Shown here piece after piece: positions 1 to 9,814 of a stretch of 64,000 nt of DNA; the stretch's first letter is position 1, and each line of letters begins with the position of its first letter. The notes under the pieces were generated by a model, which was given only the letters and a program-made list of their open reading frames with translations, was not told the origin of the DNA and searched no databases. This DNA is from UBA5072 sp041737175 (GTDB lineage Bacteria > Bacteroidota > Bacteroidia > Bacteroidales > UBA10428), in contig JBGSSF010000004.1 in assembly GCA_041737175.1 (NCBI GenBank), forward strand, positions 62,001 through 126,000. Direction: 5' to 3'. Both the position numbers and the translations under genes were made by a program.

Positions 1-1548
1 GAGCCAAAATCAGATATCGTGCCTGAAGTCAGGATTCCGGAATCCCGGCCTGATGATTTTGCATCATCCAATAACAGGGACAGGCAAAAGGGCGGATTTT
101 TCAAACGGCCATACGACAACAACCGGCCGCATGGCGATTTTAGAAAGAGAAAGGAATTTGTCAGGTACCACGGCGAAAATGCAAAGCCCAGGGAGGACAT
201 TTTTGAAAAGCCTCCGGTAATCAATGACGAAGACAGACCTTTAAAAAACACTGAATTTGAAGATTTGATAGTTCCTGAAACCGATCTGGAAGAAAATTTG
301 ATTGCCGGCCTTGAAACAGAGACGGAAAACGTCGCTGTGCCAACGACAGAATCAAAGCCCAGACAGGAACCTCCGCAAAGAATGCCTTTCGAAAGAAAAT
401 CCAACCAGGATAAACCTACAGAATTCGATGGGATAATTACCTGCCAGGGTGTTCTGGAAATCATGCCCGATGGATATGGTTTTTTAAGATCATCGGACTA
501 TAATTATCTGAATTCACCGGATGATATCTATGTTTCCCAATCGCAAATCAAGCTTTTCGGCTTAAAAACCGGTGATACCGTTACAGGTACCATCAGACCT
601 CCCAAAGAGGGTGAAAAATATTTCCCGCTGATCAAAGTTATAGAAATCAACGGACGTAATCCGGAATTTATACGCGATCGCGTTCCCTTTGATTACCTTA
701 CTCCGCTTTTCCCGAACGAAAAATTCACGTTGGTAAAACCGGGTGAAAAGTCCAATATGTCAGCCCGGGTGGTTGATATGTTTTCTCCTATCGGCAAAGG
801 TCAACGGGGTTTGATTGTTGCACAGCCGAAAACAGGTAAAACTATTCTTCTGCAGGACATTGCCAATGCAATAGCATCCAATCACCCTGAAGCTTATCTG
901 ATCATCCTGCTTATTGATGAACGGCCTGAAGAAGTAACTGAAATGGCCCGCAATGTAAAGGGAGAAGTGGTTTCTTCTACGTTTGACGAGCCTGCGGAAA
1001 GACACGTGCGTGTTGCCAATATTGTGATTGAGAAAGCCAAAAGATTGGTTGAATGCGGACATGATGTGGTGATCCTGCTTGATTCCATTACGCGCCTTGC
1101 CAGGGCATTCAATACCATCGCCCCTGCTTCGGGTAAGGTTCTTTCCGGTGGTGTTGATTCCAATGCATTGCAGAAACCTAAACGCTTTTTTGGTGCTGCC
1201 CGCAATATCGAAAATGGCGGATCCCTCACCATTATTGCCACAGCGCTTACCGATACCGGATCGAAAATGGACGATGTGATTTTTGAGGAATTCAAGGGTA
1301 CCGGTAATATGGAGCTGCAGCTTGACCGCAAACTTTCCAACCGCAGGATATATCCTTCCATCGATATTACCGCATCAAGCACACGTCGCGAAGATCTGCT
1401 GCTTGATAAGAACTTCCTGAATAAAATATGGGTGCTCAGGAAATACCTCACCGACATGAATTCAATAGAAGCCATGGAGTTTCTGCGTGAACGGCTGGCC
1501 AAGACCGATTCCAATGAAGAATTCCTGATTTCGATGAATGGGGAATAG
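1..1548 (+). CDS. rho: Transcription termination factor Rho (5' end outside window)
   Basis: Rho is the hexameric RNA helicase that terminates untranslated transcripts. The reading frame is open from base 1, so the true start lies upstream. The GTG at 19 is only the first possible internal start. Counting from that GTG, residues 1-135 are charged, Arg/Asp/Glu/Pro-rich and probably disordered. A cold-shock-type RNA-binding domain follows (about 137-205, with GVLEIMPDGYGFLR), then the RecA-like ATPase. Walker A reads GLIVAQPKTGKT (about 264-275) and Walker B VVILLDSITRLARA (about 350). A long, poorly conserved extension before the RNA-binding domain is usual for Bacteroidota Rho. The protein ends with a normal Rho C-terminus. 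Identity is certain; only the length is unknown. Confidence 0.97.
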   Translation, partial: EPKSDIVPEVRIPESRPDDFASSNNRDRQKGGFFKRPYDNNRPHGDFRKRKEFVRYHGENAKPREDIFEKPPVINDEDRPLKNTEFEDLIVPETDLEENLIAGLETETENVAVPTTESKPRQEPPQRMPFERKSNQDKPTEFDGIITCQGVLEIMPDGYGFLRSSDYNYLNSPDDIYVSQSQIKLFGLKTGDTVTGTIRPPKEGEKYFPLIKVIEINGRNPEFIRDRVPFDYLTPLFPNEKFTLVKPGEKSNMSARVVDMFSPIGKGQRGLIVAQPKTGKTILLQDIANAIASNHPEAYLIILLIDERPEEVTEMARNVKGEVVSSTFDEPAERHVRVANIVIEKAKRLVECGHDVVILLDSITRLARAFNTIAPASGKVLSGGVDSNALQKPKRFFGAARNIENGGSLTIIATALTDTGSKMDDVIFEEFKGTGNMELQLDRKLSNRRIYPSIDITASSTRREDLLLDKNFLNKIWVLRKYLTDMNSIEAMEFLRERLAKTDSNEEFLISMNGE

Positions 1549-1587
1549 TCTTTGTTTTCATATGTCACTATTGGGAAATATTAGCCA

Positions 1588-1612
1588 TGAGCGTAGTTAT
1601 AAGCTACGCTCA
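1588..1612 (+). terminator. Hairpin downstream of rho
   Basis: A perfect 9-base-pair stem (TGAGCGTAG / CTACGCTCA) with a 7-base loop lies 40 bases after the rho stop. It is not followed by a clean T-run, so it may be a weak terminator or a palindromic repeat unit. The rest of the 249-base gap to the next gene is AT-rich. It holds a TATTTTTG at 1740-1747 that fits the Bacteroidota -7 element but has no partner -33 box at the right distance. Confidence 0.4.
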
Positions 1613-1797
1613 GCTTGTTTCATAAACTGCGCTTTTGTCTGCAAACCACACTCAGCAGGTACTTTTCATTTCCTATTTAAAATGAAACCAAATAATATCA
1701 CCAGTGTGAAAAGAATAGCAGAATGTAGCTGATTTATTGTATTTTTGTCTTTTATTTTAAAATATCCATATAATATACTAATTATAAGCGAGTTAAG

Positions 1798-4700
1798 ATG
1801 AGCACTAAGAAAAATTTTGTAACTTGTGACGGTAACTACGCTGCCGCACATATTGCCTATATGTTCAGTGAAGTTGCAGCTATTTACCCCATTACCCCGT
1901 CTTCAACCATGGCCGAGTATGTTGATGAATGGGCAGCAAACGGAAAGAAGAATATTTTCGGAGAAGAGGTCAGGTTAGTTGAAATGCAATCTGAAGCAGG
2001 TGCAGCAGGAGCTTTACACGGTGCTCTCCAGTCGGGTTCCCTTGCTACAACCTATACAGCTTCTCAAGGCCTGTTGTTGATGATTCCCAACATGTACAAA
2101 ATATCCGGCGAATTGCTTCCGGCTGTTTTTCATGTTTCAGCGCGTAGTCTGGCCGCCCAGGCCCTGTCCATATTTGGTGATCACAGTGACGTGATGAGTG
2201 CCCGGCAAACTGGTTTTGCCATGCTGGCTACCGGCAGTGTGCAGGAAATCATGGATCTTGCCGGAGTAGCGCATCTTACTGCCATTAAGAGCAGGGTACC
2301 CTTCCTTCATTTCTTCGACGGATTCAGAACTTCAGCTGAGATCCAGAAAATTGAGGTTCTCGAAATGGATGATCTGGCTAAACTTATCGATTATAAAGCT
2401 TTGCAGGAATTCAGAGACAGAGCTCTGAATCCCAGCCATCCTGTAACACGCGGTACAGCGCAGAATCCTGACATTTATTTCCAGAGCCGGGAAGCAGCAA
2501 ATCCTTTCTACGACAAAATTCCTGATATGGTGGAACACTATATGAAGGAAATGTCAAAACTCACCGGTCGTGATTACGCTCCTTTCCAGTATTTTGGAGC
2601 TCCCGATGCCGAAAATATTGTGATTGCCATGGGTTCTGTTACGGAAACAGCACGTGAGGTAGCAGATTTCCTGAATGAAAAAGGTGATAAGCTGGGTGTG
2701 GTTGTTGTTCACTTGTACCGCCCGTTTTCAGCGAAACATTTCCTGAAGGTGATCCCGAAATCCGTAAAGAAAATAACGGTGCTTGACAGGACCAAAGAAC
2801 CCGGTGCCAACGGAGAGCCTTTATATCTTGATGTTAAGGAGGTGTTCTACGGAAAAGCCAATGCTCCCTTGATCCTGGGAGGAAGATACGGACTCAGTTC
2901 AAAAGATACCACTCCGGTGCAGCTTGTCAGCGTGTTTGAAAACATGGCGTCAAAAGAACCAAAATTACACTTCACAGTCGGTATCGATGACGACGTAACC
3001 CATCTTTCCCTTCCTGTCAAGCCTGAAATCAGCATTTCTCAGAAGGGCACTTTTGAAGCCAAATTCTATGGCCTGGGTTCCGATGGTACAGTTGGTGCCA
3101 ATAAGAATTCCATTAAGATCATCGGCGACTCAACCAATAAGTATGCGCAGGCTTACTTTGCCTATGATTCCAAAAAATCCGGCGGTATTACGGTGTCTCA
3201 CCTGCGGTTTGGGGACAAACCCATCCGTTCGCCCTATCTCGTTAACACACCTGATTTTGTTGCCTGTCATGTGCCTTCCTATCTCGATAAATATGATATG
3301 CTGAAGGGGATTAAAAAGGGCGGAACTTTCCTGCTGAACAGCATTTGGAGCGCGGAAGAAACCAAGAAGAGGCTACCGGACAACATTAAAAAGGTAATGG
3401 CTGAGAAAGAGATCAATTTCTTCATTATCAATGCCACTTTGATTGCGGAGGAAATCGGACTGGGCAACCGCACCAACACCATTATGCAGTCGGCCTTTTT
3501 CAAGATTGCCAACGTTATCCCGTTCGAGGACTCCACGTCACAGATGAAGAAGGCTGTTATCAAGACCTTTAGCCGCAAAGGCGAAGAGATCGTTAATATG
3601 AACATAGCTTCCATTGATCGCGGCAGTGATGTCACCCGGGTTGAAGTGCCGAAAGAATGGGCAAATATTGAAATAAAGGCAAAAAAAGACACCCGCAATA
3701 TTCCTGATTTTATCAAGCAGGTTGTTGAACCCATCAATGGTATGAGGGGAGATGACCTTAAAGTCAGCGCGTTTACAGGTCGCGAAGATGGTACATTTCC
3801 GGCAGGAACCACAGTTTATGAAAAACGCGGAATTGCCGTGAATGTTCCGGAATGGATACCGGCCAATTGCATACAGTGCAACCAGTGTGCTTTTGTTTGT
3901 CCGCACGCTTCCATACGGCCTTTCCTCCTCGATGAAAAAGAAGTAAAAGGTATGCCTGCCGATACATTTACCCTGAAGGCAACCGGCAAGGGATTTGAAG
4001 CTCTTCAATACCGGATACAGGTAAGCCCGCTTGATTGTACAGGTTGTGGGGTATGTGCCGATGTTTGCCCTTCAAAGGAGAAAGCACTGGTAATGAAGCA
4101 CCTAGGTACACAGAGCTCAGAAATCGGGCGTTGGGAATATATGGCTGAAAAGGTTACCAATAAGGACCATCTGGTGGAAGTTGATAAATCAGTGAAGAAC
4201 AGCCAGTTCGCACAACCTTTATTTCAATTCTCAGGCGCCTGTGGCGGCTGCGGTGAAACACCCTATATCAAGCTGGTTACGCAACTTTTCGGTGACCGGA
4301 TGATGGTTGCCAATGCTACAGGTTGTTCCTCGATTTACGGTGGTTCGGCTCCTTCGACTCCTTATTGTACCAACCAAGAAGGGAAGGGACCGGCCTGGGC
4401 CAATTCGCTTTTCGAAGATAATGCCGAATATGGACTTGGTATTGCCCTGGGTGCTGAAAAATTGAGATCCAGGATTGTACGTAAGATGAACGATTGTCTG
4501 CAGTCCAATCCGGGATTATCCGATAAATCCATCGAAGCTTTTAAGGAATGGCTTGAATCCAGGAATGATGCCCGTGCTTCAAAGGTAGCGTCCCAAAAGG
4601 TTGTTGACGCATTGTCCGGAGAAAAGAATCCGGTTGCCAAGGAAATTCTTGATTTACAGCAATATCTGATCAAGAAATCAGTTTGGATTTTCGGTGGCGA

Positions 4701-5346
4701 CGGATGGGCCTATGATATTGGTTACGGTGGACTGGATCATGTAATGGCATCCGGCGAGAACGTCAATGTTTTGGTTTTGGATACAGAAGTGTACTCCAAT
4801 ACTGGCGGACAGGCATCCAAATCCACACCGATTGGTGCCGTCGCTAAATTTGCCGCAGCAGGTAAACGGGTACGTAAGAAGGACCTCGGGGCGATGGCCA
4901 TGACCTATGGTTACGTTTATGTAGCCCAGGTTGCTATGGGTGCAAGTCAGAATCAATATCTGAAAGCCCTTCGCGAAGCTGAAGCCTATCCGGGACCCTC
5001 ACTGATCATTGCCTATTCACCTTGCATCAATCATGGTTTACGACTGGGCATGGACAAATCACAGGAAGAGCAGAAACTGGCTGTTGAGGCTGGCTACTGG
5101 CATCTTTACAGATATAATCCGCTTTTGGAAAAAGAAGGTAAGAATCCCTTTGAACTGGATTCCAAAGAACCTGACTGGAGCAAATTCCAGGAGTTCCTGA
5201 ATGGCGAGGTTCGTTATACTTCTCTCAAAAAAGCATTTCCGAAAGATGCTGCCGAACTCTTCAAAGCCGCGGAAGAAAACGCCTTATGGCGTTACAACAG
5301 TTACAAGAGAATGGCTGCCATGGATTATTCGGGGCAGGTTAAATAA
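1798..5346 (+). CDS. nifJ: Pyruvate:ferredoxin (flavodoxin) oxidoreductase
   Basis: This enzyme oxidatively decarboxylates pyruvate to acetyl-CoA and CO2 and reduces ferredoxin, the usual route in anaerobes. At 1182 residues it matches the single-chain homodimeric form with all domains fused. The N-terminal pyruvate-binding domain (AIYPITPSSTMAE) is followed by the middle domains. Two 4Fe-4S ferredoxin motifs come next: CIQCNQCAFVCP at about 691 and CTGCGVCADVCP at about 747. The proximal-cluster cysteines are in ACGGCGETPY (about 815). The thiamine-diphosphate region contains GDGWAYDIGYGG (about 967) and EVYSNTGGQASKSTP. The ATG at 1798 begins a typical N-terminus. It is transcribed alone or with yqgF, and a palindromic hairpin separates the two. 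Confidence 0.97.
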   Translation: MSTKKNFVTCDGNYAAAHIAYMFSEVAAIYPITPSSTMAEYVDEWAANGKKNIFGEEVRLVEMQSEAGAAGALHGALQSGSLATTYTASQGLLLMIPNMYKISGELLPAVFHVSARSLAAQALSIFGDHSDVMSARQTGFAMLATGSVQEIMDLAGVAHLTAIKSRVPFLHFFDGFRTSAEIQKIEVLEMDDLAKLIDYKALQEFRDRALNPSHPVTRGTAQNPDIYFQSREAANPFYDKIPDMVEHYMKEMSKLTGRDYAPFQYFGAPDAENIVIAMGSVTETAREVADFLNEKGDKLGVVVVHLYRPFSAKHFLKVIPKSVKKITVLDRTKEPGANGEPLYLDVKEVFYGKANAPLILGGRYGLSSKDTTPVQLVSVFENMASKEPKLHFTVGIDDDVTHLSLPVKPEISISQKGTFEAKFYGLGSDGTVGANKNSIKIIGDSTNKYAQAYFAYDSKKSGGITVSHLRFGDKPIRSPYLVNTPDFVACHVPSYLDKYDMLKGIKKGGTFLLNSIWSAEETKKRLPDNIKKVMAEKEINFFIINATLIAEEIGLGNRTNTIMQSAFFKIANVIPFEDSTSQMKKAVIKTFSRKGEEIVNMNIASIDRGSDVTRVEVPKEWANIEIKAKKDTRNIPDFIKQVVEPINGMRGDDLKVSAFTGREDGTFPAGTTVYEKRGIAVNVPEWIPANCIQCNQCAFVCPHASIRPFLLDEKEVKGMPADTFTLKATGKGFEALQYRIQVSPLDCTGCGVCADVCPSKEKALVMKHLGTQSSEIGRWEYMAEKVTNKDHLVEVDKSVKNSQFAQPLFQFSGACGGCGETPYIKLVTQLFGDRMMVANATGCSSIYGGSAPSTPYCTNQEGKGPAWANSLFEDNAEYGLGIALGAEKLRSRIVRKMNDCLQSNPGLSDKSIEAFKEWLESRNDARASKVASQKVVDALSGEKNPVAKEILDLQQYLIKKSVWIFGGDGWAYDIGYGGLDHVMASGENVNVLVLDTEVYSNTGGQASKSTPIGAVAKFAAAGKRVRKKDLGAMAMTYGYVYVAQVAMGASQNQYLKALREAEAYPGPSLIIAYSPCINHGLRLGMDKSQEEQKLAVEAGYWHLYRYNPLLEKEGKNPFELDSKEPDWSKFQEFLNGEVRYTSLKKAFPKDAAELFKAAEENALWRYNSYKRMAAMDYSGQVK

Positions 5347-5361
5347 TCATAATGCAAAATT

Positions 5362-5402
5362 AAAACGTAGAGACGGGTTTCAAACCCGTCTCTACACGTT
5401 TT
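5362..5402 (+). repeat. Palindromic hairpin between PFOR and yqgF
   Basis: The arms GTAGAGACGGGTTT and AAACCCGTCTCTAC form a near-perfect 14-base-pair stem. It is extended outward by AAAACGT and ACGTTTT. The hairpin starts 15 bases after the PFOR stop and could end its transcript. The form (GTAG-AGAC core, mirrored) resembles dispersed palindromic repeats known from Bacteroidota intergenic regions more than a plain terminator. It differs in sequence from the GGACAGGCC palindromes at 26544 and 36219. Confidence 0.65.
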
Positions 5403-5422
5403 AATACCAATACCAGACCTGA

Positions 5423-5866
5423 ATGGGAAGAATTGTTGCCATAGATTATGGCCGTAAACGAACAGGAATTGCTGCCACAGATCCGATGCAGATAATTGCC
5501 AACAGCATAACCACGGTTCCCTCATCGGAGGTGATTCCCTTTCTTTTAGCCTATTCGGTAAAGGAAAGGGTTGATTCTTTTGTTGTAGGATACCCGAAAC
5601 AAATGAACAATTCTCCATCCGAAGCTGTTAAATACATTGATCCGTTTATTGCGTTGCTGAAAAGAACGTTTCCGGAAAAAGAAGTGTATCTCATGGACGA
5701 GCGGTTTACATCAAAAATTGCACAACAGGCCATGATCTTAGGAGGTGTTAAAAAGAAAGACAGGCAAAACAAAGCGCTGATCGATGCAGTGAGCGCAACC
5801 ATCATTCTTCAATCCTTCATGGAATACAGGGATAACAACATAAAACCTACAACCTCTAATTTTTAA
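5423..5866 (+). CDS. yqgF: YqgF/RuvX family putative pre-16S rRNA nuclease
   Basis: The family has an RNase H fold and is implicated in 5'-end maturation of 16S rRNA; it was earlier predicted to be a Holliday-junction resolvase. The protein has 147 residues, close to the usual 135-150. The first catalytic Asp is in AIDYGRKRTGIAATDP (residues 5-20). DERFTSKIAQ is near residue 92 and DAVSATIIL near 122, both at the expected spacing. It starts with ATG at 5423. The next gene, def, begins 6 bases after the stop, so the two are probably cotranscribed. Confidence 0.93.
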   Translation: MGRIVAIDYGRKRTGIAATDPMQIIANSITTVPSSEVIPFLLAYSVKERVDSFVVGYPKQMNNSPSEAVKYIDPFIALLKRTFPEKEVYLMDERFTSKIAQQAMILGGVKKKDRQNKALIDAVSATIILQSFMEYRDNNIKPTTSNF

Positions 5867-5872
5867 CTATCC

Positions 5873-6427
5873 ATGATCTATCCAATTGTGGTATATGGTT
5901 CCCCAATCCTGCGACAGGTAGCGAAAGAAATAGACGCGGATTATCCGAATCTGAAGTCACTTATTTCGGATATGTTTGATACCATGTATAAATCTGATGG
6001 GATGGGACTTGCAGCTCCGCAAATCGGCAAATCAATCAGGATTTTCGTGGTGGATGCCACTTCCCTGGCTGATGAAGATCCCGAATTAAAGGATTTTAAG
6101 AAAGCGTTTATCAATCCGAAGCTTCAGGTAATTGGCGAAGAAACCATTGTGATGAACGAAGGTTGTTTGAGTCTGCCTAAACTCAGGGAAGATGTTGATC
6201 GTCACAATAAGGTGAGAATCACTTATTATGATGAGAATTGGAATTACTTGGAAGAAGAATATGTAGGACTGAAAGCACGTGTAATTCAACATGAATACGA
6301 CCACCTGGATGGCATTATGTTCGTAGACAGAATTAATCCACTGAGAAAGAAGTTGTTAAAAGGTAGATTGAACGATATTACCAAACTCAGGGTGGATGTG
6401 CCTTATAAAACAAGATTTTTAAAGTAA
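5873..6427 (+). CDS. def: Peptide deformylase
   Basis: Removes the N-formyl group from nascent proteins in the cytoplasm. The protein has 184 residues with the three family motifs in order. GMGLAAPQIG (about 43-52) is motif 1. EGCLSLP (about 96-102) carries the metal-binding Cys. QHEYDHLDG (about 139-147) carries the two metal-binding His and the catalytic Glu. It is 6 bases downstream of yqgF and ends at a strong bidirectional terminator shared with the convergent gene. Confidence 0.97.
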   Translation: MIYPIVVYGSPILRQVAKEIDADYPNLKSLISDMFDTMYKSDGMGLAAPQIGKSIRIFVVDATSLADEDPELKDFKKAFINPKLQVIGEETIVMNEGCLSLPKLREDVDRHNKVRITYYDENWNYLEEEYVGLKARVIQHEYDHLDGIMFVDRINPLRKKLLKGRLNDITKLRVDVPYKTRFLK

Positions 6428-6454
6428 AAACCCCGCCGAAAAGGCAGGGTTTTT
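6426..6454. terminator. Bidirectional intrinsic terminator
   Basis: A GC-rich stem (AAAACCC-C-GCC / GGC-AGGGTTTT, GAAAA loop) has an A-run on its left and a T-run on its right. It can therefore end transcripts from def on the plus strand and from the dihydroorotate-dehydrogenase-like gene on the minus strand. Confidence 0.85.
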
Positions 6455-6459
6455 ATGCA

Positions 6460-7473
6460 TTACATGATAGGATGCTTTTTGAATATCTGATCTGATTTGA
6501 GCAACAGATCTATGTATTGTGCCCTTTTGTAAACAAAAGGATCATTGGTCTTTTTATTGGAGAGTTTGCCTTTGAAATCGCTCAGTTTATTATAGTTCTT
6601 CGATTCCATCCAGGTTTGCAGATCTTTCAGCATGGTGGCAATGTATTCAACTTTATTTTTATAAACTGTACTGACAACCTGCACACAATCAGCGCCGGCA
6701 AGTATCATCTTAGCCACATCAGCGCCACTGTATATACCTGTGCTGCTGCAAATTGATCCGGAGATCGTGCCATAAAGCAGTCCGGCAAAACGCAGACTGA
6801 GTTTGTTGTCTTCCGGGTTACTTAAATTGAAGGGCGAAAAGTGCTCCTCCTTGTTAATATCAATATCAGGTTGGAAAAGCCTGTTGAACAAAACAAATCC
6901 GTTTACACCCAATTTATCCATCTGGGATACAACATTCAAAGGATTTGCATAAAACGGGCTCATTTTTACGCTGATGGGCAGTTTAACCTTGGATTTAACC
7001 GCTTTGAGAACCTCCAGCTGCTGCTCTTTGACGTCGCGACCATCGGTCAGGGTGTCTCTGGGAATAAAATAGAAATTGAATTCAAGTGCATCCACACCGG
7101 TTTTTTCCAGTAAAACGGCGTATTCAACCCATGACTCGGTGTAAATAGCATTCAGACTTGCAATCACCGGGATCTTAACACTCTCTTTTACTTTGCGGAG
7201 GTTAAGCAAATGCTCTTCCGGTCCGGCATGTTCAATGGTTGGAAACAACTTGACCATCTCAGCATTGCGTTCATTGTATTCTTCCAGCTCATCGTCCATC
7301 TGTGCGGACTCAAGCTGAATTTGCTCTTCAAAAAGAGATTTGTAAACAACTGCGGCGGCACCTGCCTGTTCAGCCCTCTTAATATTGTCAATTTTAGTGA
7401 CAAGATTGCTCGCGCCAAGAATAACAGGGTTTTTTAATTCTATTCCAAGATACTTTGTTTTAAGATCAACCAT
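6460..7473 (-). CDS. Dihydroorotate dehydrogenase-like flavoprotein
   Basis: A TIM-barrel FMN enzyme of the dihydroorotate dehydrogenase superfamily, about 337 residues. The N-terminus (DLKTKYLGIELKNPVILGAS) and the Lys in PISVKMSPF fit the class. GTISGSICSSTGIYSG and AGADCVQVVST form the phosphate-binding end of the barrel. It lacks the conserved context of true PyrD. Annotated Bacteroidota homologues are usually called dihydroorotate dehydrogenase-like, so the substrate is open. A TTG at 7479 would add two residues; the ATG at 7473 is preferred. On this strand TAAATTTG (7523-7530) fits a -7 element about 50 bases upstream, but its -33 box is weak. Confidence 0.88.
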   Translation of the reverse strand: MVDLKTKYLGIELKNPVILGASNLVTKIDNIKRAEQAGAAAVVYKSLFEEQIQLESAQMDDELEEYNERNAEMVKLFPTIEHAGPEEHLLNLRKVKESVKIPVIASLNAIYTESWVEYAVLLEKTGVDALEFNFYFIPRDTLTDGRDVKEQQLEVLKAVKSKVKLPISVKMSPFYANPLNVVSQMDKLGVNGFVLFNRLFQPDIDINKEEHFSPFNLSNPEDNKLSLRFAGLLYGTISGSICSSTGIYSGADVAKMILAGADCVQVVSTVYKNKVEYIATMLKDLQTWMESKNYNKLSDFKGKLSNKKTNDPFVYKRAQYIDLLLKSDQIFKKHPIM

Positions 7474-7650
7474 AATCAATGTATTTAAGATATTTTATTT
7501 TTCATTTGTCTGACCACGATCGCAAATTTAGAAATTTAATTCGTTAAAAACCTTATCGGTTAATTATAATTAAGCCCTTGTAAGGTATAATAGTATTAAA
7601 AAATTGGCTAATTTTCGGTACATTTTTGTTTGCAATTAATCATCTGTTGC

Positions 7651-9798
7651 ATGCAGTTATTGCCAATATTTAGAAAAAGTCCCTTTGCCCGTCTTCTTTT
7701 CTTCCTTGCAGCCGGAATTCTTACTGCAAATTTTTTCCGTGGATTCAGCATGATTTCATTCCCTTTGCTGTTTGCAACGCTTGCAGTTCTGATTTCAATT
7801 CTTATACTAATAATTGGTTACGGTAAAAACTTCCAAACGGACTGGCTTTCAGGTTTGTTATCCGCTCTGATCTTATTCATAGCAGGCTATGTTAATATGG
7901 ATATCAGGAATCAATATGCCGACCGGGAAGGCAGCAAAGCTGAAACCCTCGGAATATATATCCTTCAGATCGTCGATTCACCCGAGATCAAGGCAAAGAC
8001 CGTGAAAGCCACAGCCCGGATCAAATGGAACATTCTTAAAGGAGACTGGTATCCTGAAAACCAGAAAATCATGATTTATATTGAGAGAGATTCAGCTTCA
8101 ACGGCACTTAAGCCTGGCGACTGGCTGATGTCAAAATTCCGTATCAGTAACATTTCACCACCGGGTAACCCGGGTGAATTTGATTATCGCAGATACATGG
8201 CCGTAAGAAATATTTACAGGCAAACATACCTGAAATCAGGTGACTGGAGATTATCGACGTATTCAGGTGGAAAATCAATAAAGTCAATTTCATGCCTCAT
8301 TCAGGGCAACCTCCTGAGGGCTTATCAGACAATAGGTCTGAATAATACGCTGCACAGTATCCTGGCAGCATTGACACTCGGTTACCGCAACGATCTGGAG
8401 GCCAGCACAAAACAAGCATTTTCCCGGGCCGGAGTCATGCATGTGATGGCTTTATCAGGTTTTAATGTAGCCATTATTGCCATGGCGCTGGGATATGTGC
8501 TCCTGATTTTTGATCGTTCTGTTGCGGGAAAGGTATTCAAAACCGTGATCATTATTCTTTTTGTCTGGCTATTCGCATTTGTCACCGGTCTTTCTCCTTC
8601 CGTGACCAGGGCTGCGGTTATGATAAGTTTTGTTCTGACCGGGAACCTTCTTAAACGTCATATCAATACCTATAATATTCTTTTTGCTTCTGCCTTTTTC
8701 CTATTGGCATTCTCACCTGCATTGCTTGCAGATGTCAGTTTTCAACTGTCGTTTTCAGCCGTACTCGGGATTCTGGTTTATCATCCCATCATTTACCGGT
8801 TCTTGTTTTTTAAGAATAAACTGGCCGACAGAATCTGGCGTTTGTTCACGGTTTCCTGCTCGGCCCAGTTGTCTACACTTCCATTTACACTGTATTACTT
8901 TCACCAGTTTCCGGTTTATTTCTGGCTGACCAATCTCTATGTAATTCCATGGGTATCCCTTATTATCATCTTTGCCGCTGTCTTTCTGATTGTTTCAGCA
9001 ATCCATCCTTTGGCACTGATTGTGGGAAAAATCCTTGCTGTTTTACTGGGAGGTCTTTACGGTGCGGTTGCTTTCACGGAAATGCTGCCGGCCGCACTTC
9101 TGGAAAACATTCATATCAGTGTGAGCCAGTCTGCAATTCTGTTTTTACTGACACTTTTCCTTGCCCTCTTTTTCCTTTACCGGAATCACATGCTGCTGTT
9201 GATATCTCTTTCACTGATCCTGGTTGTTCAGCTGATAAGCATTTCCCATCAGATGGATATAGCTGATCAGAAGATCTTTCTTGTCAGCAATCTGAAAGGT
9301 ATATCCTCTATGAGCTTTATATCGGGCAATTCAGGAGTAATCTGGAGCGATTCGGCAGTTTCACAGCAGGATAATGCCGTGCAATATGCATTGTCTGATT
9401 TCTGGATTGAACATGGTGTGTCTGATCATCTGCTCTTCCTGTCAGATTCGGAAAAAGTCAGGGACAAAATTTCCGGTTCAGAACATTCAGTTGGTATATT
9501 TCCTTGGATGGGCAACAACCTGATACTGGAGTTCGACGGACAGCGGATGGCTGTCCTTAAGGATGACCGTTTTGCAGTCTATCACTCAACGGCCAGGCTG
9601 AAAGTTGACCTGGTGATTGTATCGGGCAAGGTGAAACCTGACCTGGAAACAATTACGGAACTGTTTGATATGGATCTTCTTGTTCTTGATTCATCAGTAA
9701 CCCGGTTTCAGGCTTTGAGATGGAAGAAATCAGTTGAGCAAATGGCTATTCCGTGCTGGTATGTTACTGAGCAGGGAGCCTTTTTACAGGAACATTAA
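7651..9798 (+). CDS. comEC: ComEC/Rec2 family membrane protein
   Basis: ComEC is the inner-membrane channel for single-stranded DNA during natural transformation. The protein is about 715 residues. Hydrophobic segments come first, then a soluble DUF4131-like OB-fold region (about 50-200). The multi-spanning competence domain follows (about 225-500), with GVMHVMALSGFNVAI, the family hallmark. After more membrane helices, the last 180 residues look like a worn metallo-beta-lactamase domain with no visible HxHxDH motif. That is common in Bacteroidota ComEC. A TTG at 7630 would add seven residues; the ATG at 7651 gives a more usual start. Divergent from the upstream gene with a 177-base AT-rich gap. 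Whether the strain is competent cannot be judged. Confidence 0.9.
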   Translation: MQLLPIFRKSPFARLLFFLAAGILTANFFRGFSMISFPLLFATLAVLISILILIIGYGKNFQTDWLSGLLSALILFIAGYVNMDIRNQYADREGSKAETLGIYILQIVDSPEIKAKTVKATARIKWNILKGDWYPENQKIMIYIERDSASTALKPGDWLMSKFRISNISPPGNPGEFDYRRYMAVRNIYRQTYLKSGDWRLSTYSGGKSIKSISCLIQGNLLRAYQTIGLNNTLHSILAALTLGYRNDLEASTKQAFSRAGVMHVMALSGFNVAIIAMALGYVLLIFDRSVAGKVFKTVIIILFVWLFAFVTGLSPSVTRAAVMISFVLTGNLLKRHINTYNILFASAFFLLAFSPALLADVSFQLSFSAVLGILVYHPIIYRFLFFKNKLADRIWRLFTVSCSAQLSTLPFTLYYFHQFPVYFWLTNLYVIPWVSLIIIFAAVFLIVSAIHPLALIVGKILAVLLGGLYGAVAFTEMLPAALLENIHISVSQSAILFLLTLFLALFFLYRNHMLLLISLSLILVVQLISISHQMDIADQKIFLVSNLKGISSMSFISGNSGVIWSDSAVSQQDNAVQYALSDFWIEHGVSDHLLFLSDSEKVRDKISGSEHSVGIFPWMGNNLILEFDGQRMAVLKDDRFAVYHSTARLKVDLVIVSGKVKPDLETITELFDMDLLVLDSSVTRFQALRWKKSVEQMAIPCWYVTEQGAFLQEH

Positions 9799-9814
9799 AA
9801 TAAAATGCAGGGTT

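Noticed and set aside
894..1568. Long antisense frame across rho (224 codons)
   Set aside because: Codon-phase shadow of rho with no start context, motifs or conserved composition.
1740..1747. Promoter for pyruvate:ferredoxin oxidoreductase at TATTTTTG
   Set aside because: The -7 box fits, but no TTTG or TTG lies 19-21 bases upstream, so it is not listed as a separate site.
3279..4008. Antisense frames across the PFOR gene
   Set aside because: Both are low-information shadows of a clearly coding plus strand.
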